Source of the DNA: Marivirga tractuosa DSM 4126
GTDB lineage: Bacteria; Bacteroidota; Bacteroidia; Cytophagales; Cyclobacteriaceae
Assembly (NCBI RefSeq): GCF_000183425.1
Contig: NC_014759.1
Span: 4,061,001 to 4,125,000, forward strand
Reading direction: 5' to 3'
Length of the DNA: 64,000 bases
The position numbers and the translations under genes are program-made. The notes beneath the pieces were generated by a model. That model was not told the DNA's origin and searched no databases. It worked only from the letters and a program-made list of their open reading frames with translations. How positions within the stretch are numbered: position 1 is the first letter of the stretch; every line of letters starts with the position of its first letter. Positions 47,543 through 56,606 of this stretch are shown in pieces.

Positions 47543-48664
47543 ATGAATGAAAGAATATTTTTATCAGCTCCCCATATGGGAGGAGAAGAAGTTGAATTTA
47601 TACAACATGCTTTTAATGAAAATTGGATAGCACCCTTAGGTCCAAACGTTAATGGTTTTGAAGCAGATATTCAGGAATATAACAATATTCCATATGCAGC
47701 AGCTTTAAGTTCTGGCACTGCTGCAATTCACTTGGCGTTAATATTATTAGGAGTGAAAAATGATGATGTTGTGATGGCGTCTAGCTTCACATTCTCCGCA
47801 ACTATAAATCCTATCGTTTATCAACAAGCTGAACCCGTTCTGATTGATAGTGAAAAGGAAACATGGAATATGGATCCTGTGCTTTTAGAAAAAGCCATCA
47901 AAGAATATATGGCAAAAGGTAAGAAACCGAAAGCTATCATATTTGTCCATCTTTACGGAATGCCAGGGAAAATTGAGGAAGTAAAAGCAATTTCAGAGAA
48001 ATATGAAATTCCCTTAATTGAGGATGCTGCTGAAGCCTTAGGGGCTAAATTAAATGACAAACCTTTAGGAACATTTGGCGATTTTGGTGTTTATTCATTT
48101 AATGGCAATAAAATAATTACTACTTCAGGGGGCGGTGCTCTAGTATCGCAAAACAAAGATTGGATTGATAAAGCGCGATTTTTGGCTACACAGGCTAGAG
48201 ATGCAGCTCCTTATTATCAGCATTCCGAAATTGGCTATAATTATCGAATGAGCAACATAGCAGCAGGAATCGGAAGAGGTCAAATGAAGGTACTGGATAA
48301 ATGGGTAGAGAACAGAAGGGCAAATCATGATTTTTATTTTAAGGAACTGAATCCAGTAGGATTTGAGTTTTTAAAAGAACCTAAAGGCGCCTACAGTAAT
48401 AGATGGTTAACTTGTGTTTTATTTAATGAAAATTTGAGTAACAACCCTGAAGATTTAAGACAAGAGCTAGAGAAATTCAATATTGAAACCAGACCCTTAT
48501 GGAAGCCAATGCACCTTCAACCGATCTTTAAAGATTGTAAAGCTTATCTGTCAGGAGTATCGGAGGAATTGTTTGAAAGAGGCCTGTGCTTGCCTTCTAG
48601 TTCCTCGCTAACCAACGAACAAAAATCGATGGTAGTCGAAAAAATAAAGAACTTCTTGAAATAA
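47543..48664 (+). CDS. DegT/DnrJ/EryC1/StrS sugar aminotransferase
   Basis: 373 residues. PLP-dependent sugar aminotransferase: LSSGTAAIHLALILLGVKND, IFVHLYGMPGK, IPLIEDAAEALGAKLNDKPL, and SFNGNKIITTSGGGALVSQN with the PLP-linked lysine. FKDCKAYLSGVSEELFERGL and LCLPSSSSLT close the protein. Members such as PglE transfer an amino group to UDP-4-keto sugars. The next gene encodes a CapD/PglF-type dehydratase that would supply such a keto sugar, so the pair likely makes an amino-dideoxy sugar for a surface glycan. Confidence 0.94.
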   Translation: MNERIFLSAPHMGGEEVEFIQHAFNENWIAPLGPNVNGFEADIQEYNNIPYAAALSSGTAAIHLALILLGVKNDDVVMASSFTFSATINPIVYQQAEPVLIDSEKETWNMDPVLLEKAIKEYMAKGKKPKAIIFVHLYGMPGKIEEVKAISEKYEIPLIEDAAEALGAKLNDKPLGTFGDFGVYSFNGNKIITTSGGGALVSQNKDWIDKARFLATQARDAAPYYQHSEIGYNYRMSNIAAGIGRGQMKVLDKWVENRRANHDFYFKELNPVGFEFLKEPKGAYSNRWLTCVLFNENLSNNPEDLRQELEKFNIETRPLWKPMHLQPIFKDCKAYLSGVSEELFERGLCLPSSSSLTNEQKSMVVEKIKNFLK

Positions 48665-48699
48665 TTACTTAAATTATTATAAAAAAATATTAAATAGGT

Positions 48700-48707
48700 T
48701 ATATTTG
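48700..48707 (+). promoter_or_regulatory. candidate -7 promoter box just upstream of the CapD-type gene
   Basis: TATATTTG matches TAnnTTTG. It ends 7 bases before the ATG at 48715, so transcription would begin at or just before the start codon, suggesting a leaderless or very short-leader mRNA. Confidence 0.5.
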
Positions 48708-48714
48708 TGGTTAG

Positions 48715-50667
48715 ATGATTAAGAAAATAAACGATATCAGCTTTTTGCCTAGGTGGATCATTTTATTGATTGACTTAGTGTTGTTGATGTCTGCTATTGT
48801 TTTTGCCTATTTATTGAGGTTTAATTTCAATTTTGAAGAAGTCATAGCTTTCAAATTCACTGAGGGCTTGGTTCTTTTTTTAATTTGTCATTTGATTGCA
48901 ATATTTATTACGCAAAGCTATGCGGGTATTATTCGCTACACTTCAATTGAAGATGGTCTTAGAATTTCCTACACAACTTTTATTGGTTCCATTTTAATAG
49001 CTATTGTAAGTTATCTTAATTACTGGTACACGGGTAGTGTTATTATTCCATTATCAGTTTTAATAATTAGTTTTATTTTAGCGGTACTTATTCTTTTTTC
49101 TTATCGCGTTTTAGTGAAGAATCTTTTTGCCTATTATCGTGATGCTGTTCGTCATAGAAAGAACGTGATGATTTTTGGTGCAGGTCAATATGGGATCATT
49201 ACTAAGCAAGTAATAGATGCTGATCCAAATGCCAGAATGAGAGTGATTGGGTTTATTGACGATGACCTTAAAAAAGTCGGTAAGGTGCTAAATGGAGCCC
49301 CAATTTACGATGCAGGTTATAATCTAGATGATATCCTCGAGAAATATCATGTTCATGAAATTGTAATTGCGGTAGCAAATATTTCTATTGAACGTAAAAA
49401 TGAATTAGTCGATTACTGCCTAAAAGCTCATGTAAAAGTCAGAACAGTCCCTGCTCCTGATAAGTGGATAAATGGGGAACTGAGCATGAATCAGATTAAA
49501 GAGGTTCGTATAGAAGATTTGCTGGGCAGAGAGTCGATTAAGTTGGAAAACCCTAAAGTTTCAGAAAATATTAGTGGCAAGACAGTATTGATTACTGGTG
49601 CTGCCGGTTCGATTGGTTCTGAAATTGCAAAGCAAATTCTAAAGGTAAAACCTAGAAAACTAATCCTATTAGATCAGGCAGAATCATTTCTTTATGCAAT
49701 CGATATCGAGTTAACTAACTTAGATATCGAAAAAGATATCGAGATCATTCCAGTCATTATGGATGTGACCAACAAAAGAAGATTGGAGTTTGTTTTTGAC
49801 AAATATAGACCAAACGTGGTTTATCACGCAGCAGCCTATAAACATGTCCCCTTAATGGAGATGCACCCTTTTGAAGCAGTAGCTACAAATGTTTTCGGAA
49901 CAAAGAATCTTGCTGATCTTGCTGTGCAATATAATGTTGAGAAATTTGTAATGGTTTCCACAGATAAGGCAGTAAATCCTACGAACGTTATGGGGGCAAC
50001 AAAAAGATTGGCAGAGGTTTACGTCCAATCCTTAAATGATTCTAAATCCGAAGAAGTAAAAAACAGCACTCAATTTATTACTACAAGATTTGGAAATGTC
50101 CTAGGTTCTAATGGGTCGGTTATTCCTTTGTTTAAAAAGCAAATAGAGAAAGGTGGGCCAATTACGGTGACGCATCCTGAAGTAACTCGTTATTTCATGA
50201 CTATTCCTGAAGCCTGTCAATTGGTTATTGAAGCAGGGATTATGGGATTTGGAGGTGAAATTTTTGTTTTTGACATGGGTAGATCGATCAAAATAATTGA
50301 TTTAGCTAAAAAAATGATCCAATTATCAGGGTTTGAGGTAGATGAAGATATCAAAATCGTTTTTACCGGATTGAGAGAAGGTGAGAAATTGTATGAGGAA
50401 CTGCTAAGCGATAAAGAAACCACTGTGCCAACACATCATGAAAAGATTTTGATTGCAAAAACCGAAAGAATGGGGCATAAAGATACTATTAAACAACTAC
50501 AAAAGCTTAATGATTTGATGAATGACGAAAATGAATTGGGAATGATCATGCAAATGAAAAATATCCTTCCTGAATTTGTCAGTCATGCCTCTCGTTTTGA
50601 GGCCTTGGATGAAGAGCTAGCAAGTGAAAGAAAACGTAAGTGGAGCATCACTCGTAAAATTAGCTGA
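48715..50667 (+). CDS. CapD/WbpM/PglF-type UDP-sugar 4,6-dehydratase
   Basis: 650 residues. N-terminal four membrane helices (IILLIDLVLLMSAIVFAYLL and others, residues 1-140) precede a first Rossmann domain (NVMIFGAGQYGIITKQVIDA). The catalytic second Rossmann domain has VLITGAAGSIGSEIAKQILK, VYHAAAYKHVPLMEMHPFEA, VSTDKAVNPTNVMGATKRLA and TRFGNVLGSNGSVIPLFKKQ. Such enzymes dehydrate UDP-GlcNAc to a 4-keto-6-deoxy sugar at the inner membrane, the first step to bacillosamine or similar sugars in capsule, O-antigen or glycoprotein glycans. Together with the aminotransferase directly upstream it forms a plausible two-step path. Confidence 0.95.
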   Translation: MIKKINDISFLPRWIILLIDLVLLMSAIVFAYLLRFNFNFEEVIAFKFTEGLVLFLICHLIAIFITQSYAGIIRYTSIEDGLRISYTTFIGSILIAIVSYLNYWYTGSVIIPLSVLIISFILAVLILFSYRVLVKNLFAYYRDAVRHRKNVMIFGAGQYGIITKQVIDADPNARMRVIGFIDDDLKKVGKVLNGAPIYDAGYNLDDILEKYHVHEIVIAVANISIERKNELVDYCLKAHVKVRTVPAPDKWINGELSMNQIKEVRIEDLLGRESIKLENPKVSENISGKTVLITGAAGSIGSEIAKQILKVKPRKLILLDQAESFLYAIDIELTNLDIEKDIEIIPVIMDVTNKRRLEFVFDKYRPNVVYHAAAYKHVPLMEMHPFEAVATNVFGTKNLADLAVQYNVEKFVMVSTDKAVNPTNVMGATKRLAEVYVQSLNDSKSEEVKNSTQFITTRFGNVLGSNGSVIPLFKKQIEKGGPITVTHPEVTRYFMTIPEACQLVIEAGIMGFGGEIFVFDMGRSIKIIDLAKKMIQLSGFEVDEDIKIVFTGLREGEKLYEELLSDKETTVPTHHEKILIAKTERMGHKDTIKQLQKLNDLMNDENELGMIMQMKNILPEFVSHASRFEALDEELASERKRKWSITRKIS

Positions 50668-50679
50668 GATCTTTATTTG

Positions 50680-51369
50680 CTACTTAACCTCAATCAACCC
50701 CTCCTGATATTCATGAAATTTTTTCATCACATATCGAATGGAACGATAAGTGGTCAAAAGAACAGTTCTAAGCTCAACTTTATTAACCCAAATCACCTTT
50801 TCAATCCCTTCCTCTTTTTGAGGCTTCATTTTCTTGTCTTCCTCTAAAGTCATATGATACCAGCTGGTTTTCTTGAGATGATTTTTACCATTCCTAGTAT
50901 AAGTATGCCATGTTTTGCAAACTCTCGGGCCTAAGGCTACTTTAACATTACATTCTTCTTCAACTTCTCGCACTGCAGCAACTTCCACTTTTTCTTTTTT
51001 CTCCAGCTTGCCTTTTGGCAAATCCCATTTTTTTAGTCTATAGATAAAAAGGTATTTATCCTTTTTAGTCACGATACCGCCAGCAGCTTCCACAATTTTA
51101 AACTCTTTCTTAAAATCCTTTACTACTTTTTCATAATCATAAACCTTGCAAGTAAGGGAGTCAAGCTTTTTGTTTTTGTCAGAAGATAAAAATTTATAAA
51201 ATTCCAATATATCAGCTAAACTACCTTTTCGGATCAGTACGTCATCAATTAAATTATCATAGCGAATCTTTTCTTTTTCCGCATCAATAATAAGGTCATA
51301 ATGTTCCCTGTCAATTATTTTATCCATAGGGATTATGTATAGCGGAACATCATTAATAAAAACTTTCAT
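50680..51369 (-). CDS. Nudix hydrolase family protein
   Basis: 229 residues. The Nudix box lies near residues 132-154: GKLEKKEKVEVAAVREVEEE, then CNV. The usual Gly near the end of the box (EExGU) is Asn here, while the catalytic REVEEE glutamates are kept. KYLFIYRLKKWDLPKGKLEK is the substrate-side strand, close to MutT/NUDT-type enzymes. The N-terminal 90 residues (MKVFINDVPLYIIPMDKIID) are an added domain without a known family. It may act on a nucleoside diphosphate derivative, perhaps of the nearby sugar pathway; the substrate is not known. It is convergent with the CapD-type gene. Confidence 0.88.
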   Translation of the reverse strand: MKVFINDVPLYIIPMDKIIDREHYDLIIDAEKEKIRYDNLIDDVLIRKGSLADILEFYKFLSSDKNKKLDSLTCKVYDYEKVVKDFKKEFKIVEAAGGIVTKKDKYLFIYRLKKWDLPKGKLEKKEKVEVAAVREVEEECNVKVALGPRVCKTWHTYTRNGKNHLKKTSWYHMTLEEDKKMKPQKEEGIEKVIWVNKVELRTVLLTTYRSIRYVMKKFHEYQEGLIEVK

Positions 51370-51508
51370 AGAAATGGTTTTGAGCTGTGCAAGTAAAAGA
51401 ATAATTCAGAATGTGCCAATAATTAATCTAGAATTTAAAAAATAGAAGTTGAAAATATAAGCATAAGATTTTCTTTTCTATATGTATTACTATGTTAAAT
51501 ATAAGACC

Positions 51509-51516
51509 TAATTTTG
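51509..51516 (+). promoter_or_regulatory. candidate -7 promoter box of the ABC-F gene
   Basis: TAATTTTG matches TAnnTTTG. It ends 4 bases before the ATG at 51521, again implying a leaderless mRNA. Confidence 0.5.
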
Positions 51517-51520
51517 TGGC

Positions 51521-53395
51521 ATGAACTATCTTTCAGTAGAAAATATTACCAAAAGCTTTGGCGAAAGAGTATTGTTTGAAAACATCTCATTCGGCTTAGC
51601 TCAAGGTGAAAAAGTAGCATTAGTGGGAATTAATGGCTCTGGAAAATCCACTCTCTTAAAAATATTGATGGGAGAAGAAACGCCCGACTCCGGAAACCTA
51701 AGCTTTCGAAATGACATTAAGGTAGGATTCCTATCGCAAAATCCGCAATTTCAAACTGGGCAAAATGCAATGCAGGCTATTTTCAGTTCCGATCATGAAT
51801 CGCTCAATATCATTAAAGAATACGAGCGATTAGCCGAAAATCCTGATATGAATGATAAAGAGCAAAATCGCTTTCAAGAATTGATGGAAAAAATGGAAGC
51901 ACACCAACTGTGGGACTATGAAAGTCAAGTACAACAAATCCTAGGTCAATTAGGGATTAGTGATATCAAGCAATCAGTGGAAAACATGTCGGGTGGACAA
52001 AAGAAAAGGGTTGCCCTTGCTGGCCAATTAATTGTAAAACCGGATGTTTTGATTTTAGATGAGCCAACTAACCACTTGGATATAGATATTATTGAATGGT
52101 TGGAGAACTATTTGGCTACTCAAAATATGACCTTATTAATGGTTACTCATGATCGTTACTTTTTAGATAGAGTTTGTAACGGTATTTTGGAGATTGACCG
52201 CCAGCAGATTTTTAAGTATAAAGGGAATTATGAGGAGTTTTTGCTAAAAAAGGAAGAAAGAGAATCAATTGAGCAGCTTGAAGTGGACAAGGCAAAAAAC
52301 CTCATGAAGAAAGAGCAAGAATGGATGCGCAGAATGCCAAAAGCTCGAGGGACTAAAGCTAAGTATAGAGTAGATGCTTTTCAAGATTTAAAAGATAAGG
52401 CTACTAAAAATCTTAAGAAAGATCAAGTTGAGTTGGAAGTCTCTCAGAAGAGAATGGGAGGGAAGATTCTAGAGCTAAAGAATATTTCCAAGGGATTTGA
52501 TAGTAAAAAACTCTTTGAGAATTTTAGCTATACATTCAAAAAAGGTGACCGAATTGGAATAGTAGGACAAAATGGTACAGGAAAAAGTACATTCCTAAAT
52601 ATTGTAACTGGTAAAATTAAAGCCGATTCGGGTGAATTAGATTTAGGAGTTAATACTGAGTTTGGATATTATAAACAACAAGAAATTCAATTCGATGATA
52701 ATAAGAAGGTAATCGATGTGGTGCTAGAAATAGCAGAGCATTTTAAGTTACCCGATGGAAATGAAATAACAGCTGCGCAATTTTTAAATAAATTCCTTTT
52801 CCCGCCCAAACAGCAGCACGATTTTGTACATAAATTAAGTGGCGGTGAAAAAAGGCGACTGCAATTACTATTGGTGTTAATTAAGAATCCAAACTTCTTA
52901 ATTTTGGATGAGCCGACCAATGATCTTGATTTACAAACGCTCTCTATATTGGAAGATTTCCTTGATAGATTTCAGGGATGTTTGATCATAGTATCCCATG
53001 ATAGATATTTTATGGATAACCTCACCGAGCAATTGTTCCTGTTTGAAGGAGATAATCAAATAAAAATCTTTAATGGTAATTATACGGATTATCGGTTAAC
53101 CAAAGATGAATCTCCAAAGAATAAAACTGATAAAAGTAAAGAATCAAGCAGTAAGGAGAAATCAAAGGTTGATGACAAACAAAAATTGAGCTATAAGGAG
53201 AAAAGAGAATTAGAATCAATTGATAGTGAAATCCCCAAATTAAATAAAAAGAAGCAAGAACTAGAATCAAAATTAGCAACAGGAGAAGGAAATTCTGATG
53301 ATTTTACTAAATGGGGAAAGGAACTTAGTTTACTTAATGAGAAGTTAGAGGAATTGGAAATGCGCTGGCTTGAGTTAAGTGAATTAGAGTCGTAA
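51521..53395 (+). CDS. ABC-F family ATPase (Uup-like)
   Basis: 624 residues, two fused ATPase domains and no membrane segment. Domain 1: Walker A GINGSGKST (near residues 36-44), signature MSGGQKKRVALAGQL, Walker B ILDEPTNHLDID. A linker (EWMRRMPKARGTKAKYRVDA) typical of ABC-F (translation-factor type, P-site tRNA interaction motif region) joins domain 2: GQNGTGKST, LSGGEKRRLQLLLVL, ILDEPTNDLD. The final 80 residues are a lysine/glutamate-rich coiled coil (KKKQELESKLATGEGN), as in Uup. It probably acts on ribosomes. No drug-resistance role is implied. Confidence 0.95.
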   Translation: MNYLSVENITKSFGERVLFENISFGLAQGEKVALVGINGSGKSTLLKILMGEETPDSGNLSFRNDIKVGFLSQNPQFQTGQNAMQAIFSSDHESLNIIKEYERLAENPDMNDKEQNRFQELMEKMEAHQLWDYESQVQQILGQLGISDIKQSVENMSGGQKKRVALAGQLIVKPDVLILDEPTNHLDIDIIEWLENYLATQNMTLLMVTHDRYFLDRVCNGILEIDRQQIFKYKGNYEEFLLKKEERESIEQLEVDKAKNLMKKEQEWMRRMPKARGTKAKYRVDAFQDLKDKATKNLKKDQVELEVSQKRMGGKILELKNISKGFDSKKLFENFSYTFKKGDRIGIVGQNGTGKSTFLNIVTGKIKADSGELDLGVNTEFGYYKQQEIQFDDNKKVIDVVLEIAEHFKLPDGNEITAAQFLNKFLFPPKQQHDFVHKLSGGEKRRLQLLLVLIKNPNFLILDEPTNDLDLQTLSILEDFLDRFQGCLIIVSHDRYFMDNLTEQLFLFEGDNQIKIFNGNYTDYRLTKDESPKNKTDKSKESSSKEKSKVDDKQKLSYKEKRELESIDSEIPKLNKKKQELESKLATGEGNSDDFTKWGKELSLLNEKLEELEMRWLELSELES

Positions 53396-53525
53396 TTAAC
53401 TTAAATGCTTGATAATAAATAAGATTAATCAAGGAATGGATATATGAATTGAGTAATGTATTCTAAACCGTATTCTTTTTCAATTATTTTTGTCTCTCAC
53501 TTGTTTTGTTTTAAAAATCATTACC

Positions 53526-53533
53526 TATATTTG
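53526..53533 (+). promoter_or_regulatory. candidate -7 promoter box of tRNA-Leu
   Basis: TATATTTG matches TAnnTTTG, with TTGTTTTG about 20 bases upstream at the place of a -33 box. The tRNA begins about 40 bases downstream, so a short leader is expected. Confidence 0.6.
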
Positions 53534-53573
53534 CAACCCGTTAAGGGAAAGCCTTAGCAGAATCTTTTGAAAT

Positions 53574-53657
53574 GCCTTGGTGGCGGAATTGGTAGACGCG
53601 TTGGTCTCAAACACCAATGAGGTAACACTCGTGCCGGTTCGACTCCGGCCCAAGGTA
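53574..53657 (+). tRNA. tRNA-Leu (anticodon CAA)
   Basis: Acceptor GCCTTGG pairs with CCAAGGT near the end, the first pair being G-T. D-arm GGCGGAATTGGTAGACGC, anticodon stem TTGGT/ACCAA with the 7-base loop CTCAAAC giving anticodon CAA (reads UUG), a long variable arm (TGAGGTAACACTCGT) as in class II Leu tRNAs, and T-arm GCCGGTTCGACTCCGGC. No CCA is encoded; CTC follows the discriminator A. A tRNA gene is a typical integration point for islands, and accessory DNA begins right behind it. Confidence 0.95.
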
Positions 53658-53662
53658 CTCAT

Positions 53663-53697
53663 AGCCCTGTTAATCATCTGATTTTCAGGGCTTTTTT
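53663..53697 (+). terminator. Rho-independent terminator after tRNA-Leu
   Basis: AGCCCTG, loop of 16 bases, CAGGGCTTTTTT. It starts 5 bases after the tRNA end. Confidence 0.8.
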
Positions 53698-54016
53698 GTT
53701 GTATAGGTGGCAAAATTGGTGGCTAAATTTTTTTAATATCTTCCATTGAGAATTTAGAACACTGATAATAATACTATCTTATGCATTTTATCTATTCTTG
53801 AGATTATCTCTCCTTTTTTAAAATATATTAATTCATCTTCAGTGATACTTATTTAAGTTCTAATTTACTATTACTGTAATTTTAAACAACAATAAAGATG
53901 TTTAAAATAACTTTAGCTAATCCATCTTCGTTATTCTTTTTAAATACTTTGTAATTAATATAAAAACTATACATATTTGATTATTATTACCAAGAAAAGG
54001 AATTCTCTTTTTATTT
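53698..54016. other. AT-rich spacer at the island boundary
   Basis: About 320 bases with very high AT content between the tRNA terminator and the first island gene. No gene, RNA or clear repeat of the tRNA 3' end is seen here. The only regular element is a repeated GTGGC (GGTGGCAAAATTGGTGGC near 53706-53723). It presumably holds the promoter of the following operon. Confidence 0.35.
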
Positions 54017-54481
54017 ATGGCATTAGACTTCAACCCAAATACAGGTTTACTAGAACCAGGTGAGCACAAAGTAACTTTAAAAGAGCTTGAAGAGAATTTT
54101 TCCTTTTCAGATAAGAGAAAGCAATTGATCGGAAAATTAAAGGACATTATTAATGTTCTAAAGCAAATCAATTGTGAAAGGCTATATGTAGATGGTAGCT
54201 TCGCAACAGAGAAGTTTGAACCAGGTGATATTGACGTATGTTGGGAATTATCAACTGATCCCATTATTAAAACACAGCAATTAAGAGATTTAAATAGAAT
54301 TGAACCTTTGTTTTTCTTAAGGTCAGATTCAGATAGGGATGAATTAAAAGCTAAGTATAATGCAGATATTTTTCCAGCTAACGTAAGAGAGGGTAGCACA
54401 GGGTTAATGTTTAAGGATTTTTTTCAAAAAGATAAAGATACGAATAGTCCAAAAGGTATCTTGTTAATTGAATTGATATGA
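54017..54481 (+). CDS. nucleotidyltransferase-fold protein (DUF6932-like)
   Basis: 154 residues. YVDGSFATEKFEPGDIDVCW is a nucleotidyltransferase signature: Gly60-Ser61 followed by Asp71 and Asp73 (GS...DxD). The rest (LFFLRSDSDRDELKAKYNAD, REGSTGLMFKDFFQKDK) fits the small DUF6932-type family, which is often paired with a helix-turn-helix protein. Its stop overlaps the next start by 4 bases (ATGA). NTase-fold proteins can modify nucleotides, RNA or proteins (as in MNT-type antitoxins), so a regulatory or defence role is possible. It is the first gene of a three-gene operon. Confidence 0.75.
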   Translation: MALDFNPNTGLLEPGEHKVTLKELEENFSFSDKRKQLIGKLKDIINVLKQINCERLYVDGSFATEKFEPGDIDVCWELSTDPIIKTQQLRDLNRIEPLFFLRSDSDRDELKAKYNADIFPANVREGSTGLMFKDFFQKDKDTNSPKGILLIELI

Positions 54482-54993
54482 TAAAGAGCACGAGACAATA
54501 TAATGATACTAAAAAGCTGTTAACTAAGTACTCTAAACTATTAAATGATAGTTTACCAGTGGATGATGATGATTTAGAAAATGAGTTATATGTTAATTCA
54601 TTGAAAACCATTATAAGAGATTTAGAAAATCAGCTAAAAGAATATGAGATTTTAGAAACTGGAAATATCCAGATTTTATCATGCACTAAACTGGAAGATT
54701 TACCTGTAAACTTAATTAAGGCAAGGATAGCGTCCGGTGTATCACAAAAGAAATTAGCTGACCAATTAGGAATTAGCCCTCAACAAGTACAGAGGAATGA
54801 AACTAATGATAATCAGCAATTAAGTGCCAAGAAATTACAAGGTATTTCAGATGCTTTGGGGCTTGAAATTGAGATTTCAAAAATCGTTTTTTTGAAAAAT
54901 CAGCCTAGCTTTTTAGCTCCTGATGAGTTAGGCGAAGCTAATATTCAGGAGACAAGCAGAATTATTGCAGAAAATAGATCTATACTTTTTTGA
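54478..54993 (+). CDS. helix-turn-helix (XRE-type) protein
   Basis: 171 residues. Residues about 80-130 form an XRE-type HTH: ARIASGVSQKKLADQLGISP followed by QQVQRNETND and LSAKKLQGISDALGLEIEI. The N-terminal 70 residues are predicted helical (TRQYNDTKKLLTKYSKLLND), perhaps for dimerisation. It overlaps the nucleotidyltransferase gene by 4 bases and ends 2 bases before the KGGVGR ATPase start. It likely binds DNA and represses the operon, or acts as an antitoxin-type partner. Which of the two is not visible from sequence. Confidence 0.85.
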   Translation: MIKSTRQYNDTKKLLTKYSKLLNDSLPVDDDDLENELYVNSLKTIIRDLENQLKEYEILETGNIQILSCTKLEDLPVNLIKARIASGVSQKKLADQLGISPQQVQRNETNDNQQLSAKKLQGISDALGLEIEISKIVFLKNQPSFLAPDELGEANIQETSRIIAENRSILF

Positions 54994-54995
54994 AA

Positions 54996-56606
54996 ATGAA
55001 GACAATAACGTTTTATTCATATAAAGGTGGCGTAGGGCGCTCACTGGCCTTAAGTAATATGGCTATCAAGTTGTCCCAACTTGGTAAAAAAGTGTGCTTA
55101 ATCGATTTTGACATCGAAGCACCAGGCTTACAATATAAATTTTCAAATGATTATAAATACGAACCTGTTGCTGGAAATAAGGGATTGGTAGATCATATTT
55201 ATAAATTTTCAAATGAAGGAGTATTAAATGATAGTATACAATGTATAGTGGGACATTTAGTTCCTAAAAACAGAAATTATGCTGTAATAGATATAATTTC
55301 AGCAGGAGATTTTGAAAATGATGATGACTACTGGAAAAAGTTATCTGTAATGAAGTGGTCTGAAATGTTTTATTCAGCTAAACCAAAAGGGACTCAATTT
55401 TTCCTTGATCTCAAGGCAAAAATTCAAAAAGAGATTAAGCCAGATTACCTATTGATAGATTCTAGAACAGGAATAACAGATATTGCAGGTATAACCTTAA
55501 AATTATTAGCTGATAAGGTAGTAATTTTAGCTGTAAATAATGAAGAAAATAAATTCGGGACTAAAAAGGTAGTTAATGCCTTGTTGAAGGCAGATAATCA
55601 TGAAGCTAAAATTCATTTTGTTTTAACTAGACTTCCTTATCCTGATTCGCCCTTAGAGAAAGCAGAAGAATCAGATTTAGTTAAAAAATGGAGGGATCAA
55701 TTTAATTTAGGTTTGAATTCTGCTTTTATAACTTTTAGTTCAATTTATTCAGATAGAGGGTTGCAGAAAGATGAGTCCTTAAAGATCAATATTACTAAAG
55801 GCTCTGAAAGGATTACGTTAGATTATCAAAAGTTATTTTCTACAATTTTTGACGAGACCTTAAATGTCGAAAATGAAGACTCTACCATTAAAATTATTAA
55901 AGAAGCCGATGAGTTATATGAAAAATCATTAACAGAAGAAGACAAGAGTAAAAAATTAAAATTACTGACTGATGCCATTGAAATTTATGATAAAAAGCCT
56001 GAGTATTATTTTGAAAGGGGATTGATTTATCTAAATATAGATGATTTTAAATCTGCTTTGAAGGACTTTGAAAAATCCTATGAACAACAACCAGATGATG
56101 ACTTTACCAAATATTATTTAGCAATTGTAAATGGTAAATTAGAAAGATATGATAAGGCATTAGAGTATTTAAATGATCCATTCCGATTCCCTCAATTTTA
56201 TCATATTAAAAGTACTATACTTATTTTGAATAAACAGTACGATGAAGCTTTAAATATAATCAACACTGGATTAGATCTTTATCCAGATGAAGACTATTTG
56301 TTAAATGTTAGAGCAGAGCTTTATAGGATAATTGGTGAATATAAAAAAGGATTTGAGGATATATATAAAGCAATCGAAATTGCTCCTAATACAGGTATAT
56401 ACTTTGCAACGTTGGCTGAATTAAATTTGCTTAATGGAGAAGCAAGCGATTTTTATTTAAATCTGAATTTAGCTCTTTCTAAGGGAGTAACTGAAAAGGA
56501 CATTAAAAATGCTAAAGATGTTTACGAGAAAGTAAGGACAGATCAAAAATTTATTGATTTATTAGAGAGATATCAGTTGCAACAGTCTAAAATATTTGAA
56601 GAGTAA
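54996..56606 (+). CDS. KGGVGR-type ParA-like ATPase with TPR tail
   Basis: 536 residues from the ATG at 54996 (a TTG two codons earlier overlaps the HTH stop). The deviant Walker A YSYKGGVGRSLALSNMA (GKS/T replaced by GRS) is at residues 8-16; the second motif VCLIDFDIEAPGL and a Walker-B-like YLLIDSRTGITDIAG follow. This KGGVGR variant belongs to the MinD/ParA class seen in bacterial signalling and conflict systems. Residues about 300-520 contain TPR repeats (FKSALKDFEKSYEQQPDDDF, YDKALEYLNDP, YDEALNIINTGLDLYPDEDY, YKKGFEDIYKAIEIAPNTGI). It closes the operon with the nucleotidyltransferase and HTH proteins. Confidence 0.9.
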   Translation: MKTITFYSYKGGVGRSLALSNMAIKLSQLGKKVCLIDFDIEAPGLQYKFSNDYKYEPVAGNKGLVDHIYKFSNEGVLNDSIQCIVGHLVPKNRNYAVIDIISAGDFENDDDYWKKLSVMKWSEMFYSAKPKGTQFFLDLKAKIQKEIKPDYLLIDSRTGITDIAGITLKLLADKVVILAVNNEENKFGTKKVVNALLKADNHEAKIHFVLTRLPYPDSPLEKAEESDLVKKWRDQFNLGLNSAFITFSSIYSDRGLQKDESLKINITKGSERITLDYQKLFSTIFDETLNVENEDSTIKIIKEADELYEKSLTEEDKSKKLKLLTDAIEIYDKKPEYYFERGLIYLNIDDFKSALKDFEKSYEQQPDDDFTKYYLAIVNGKLERYDKALEYLNDPFRFPQFYHIKSTILILNKQYDEALNIINTGLDLYPDEDYLLNVRAELYRIIGEYKKGFEDIYKAIEIAPNTGIYFATLAELNLLNGEASDFYLNLNLALSKGVTEKDIKNAKDVYEKVRTDQKFIDLLERYQLQQSKIFEE

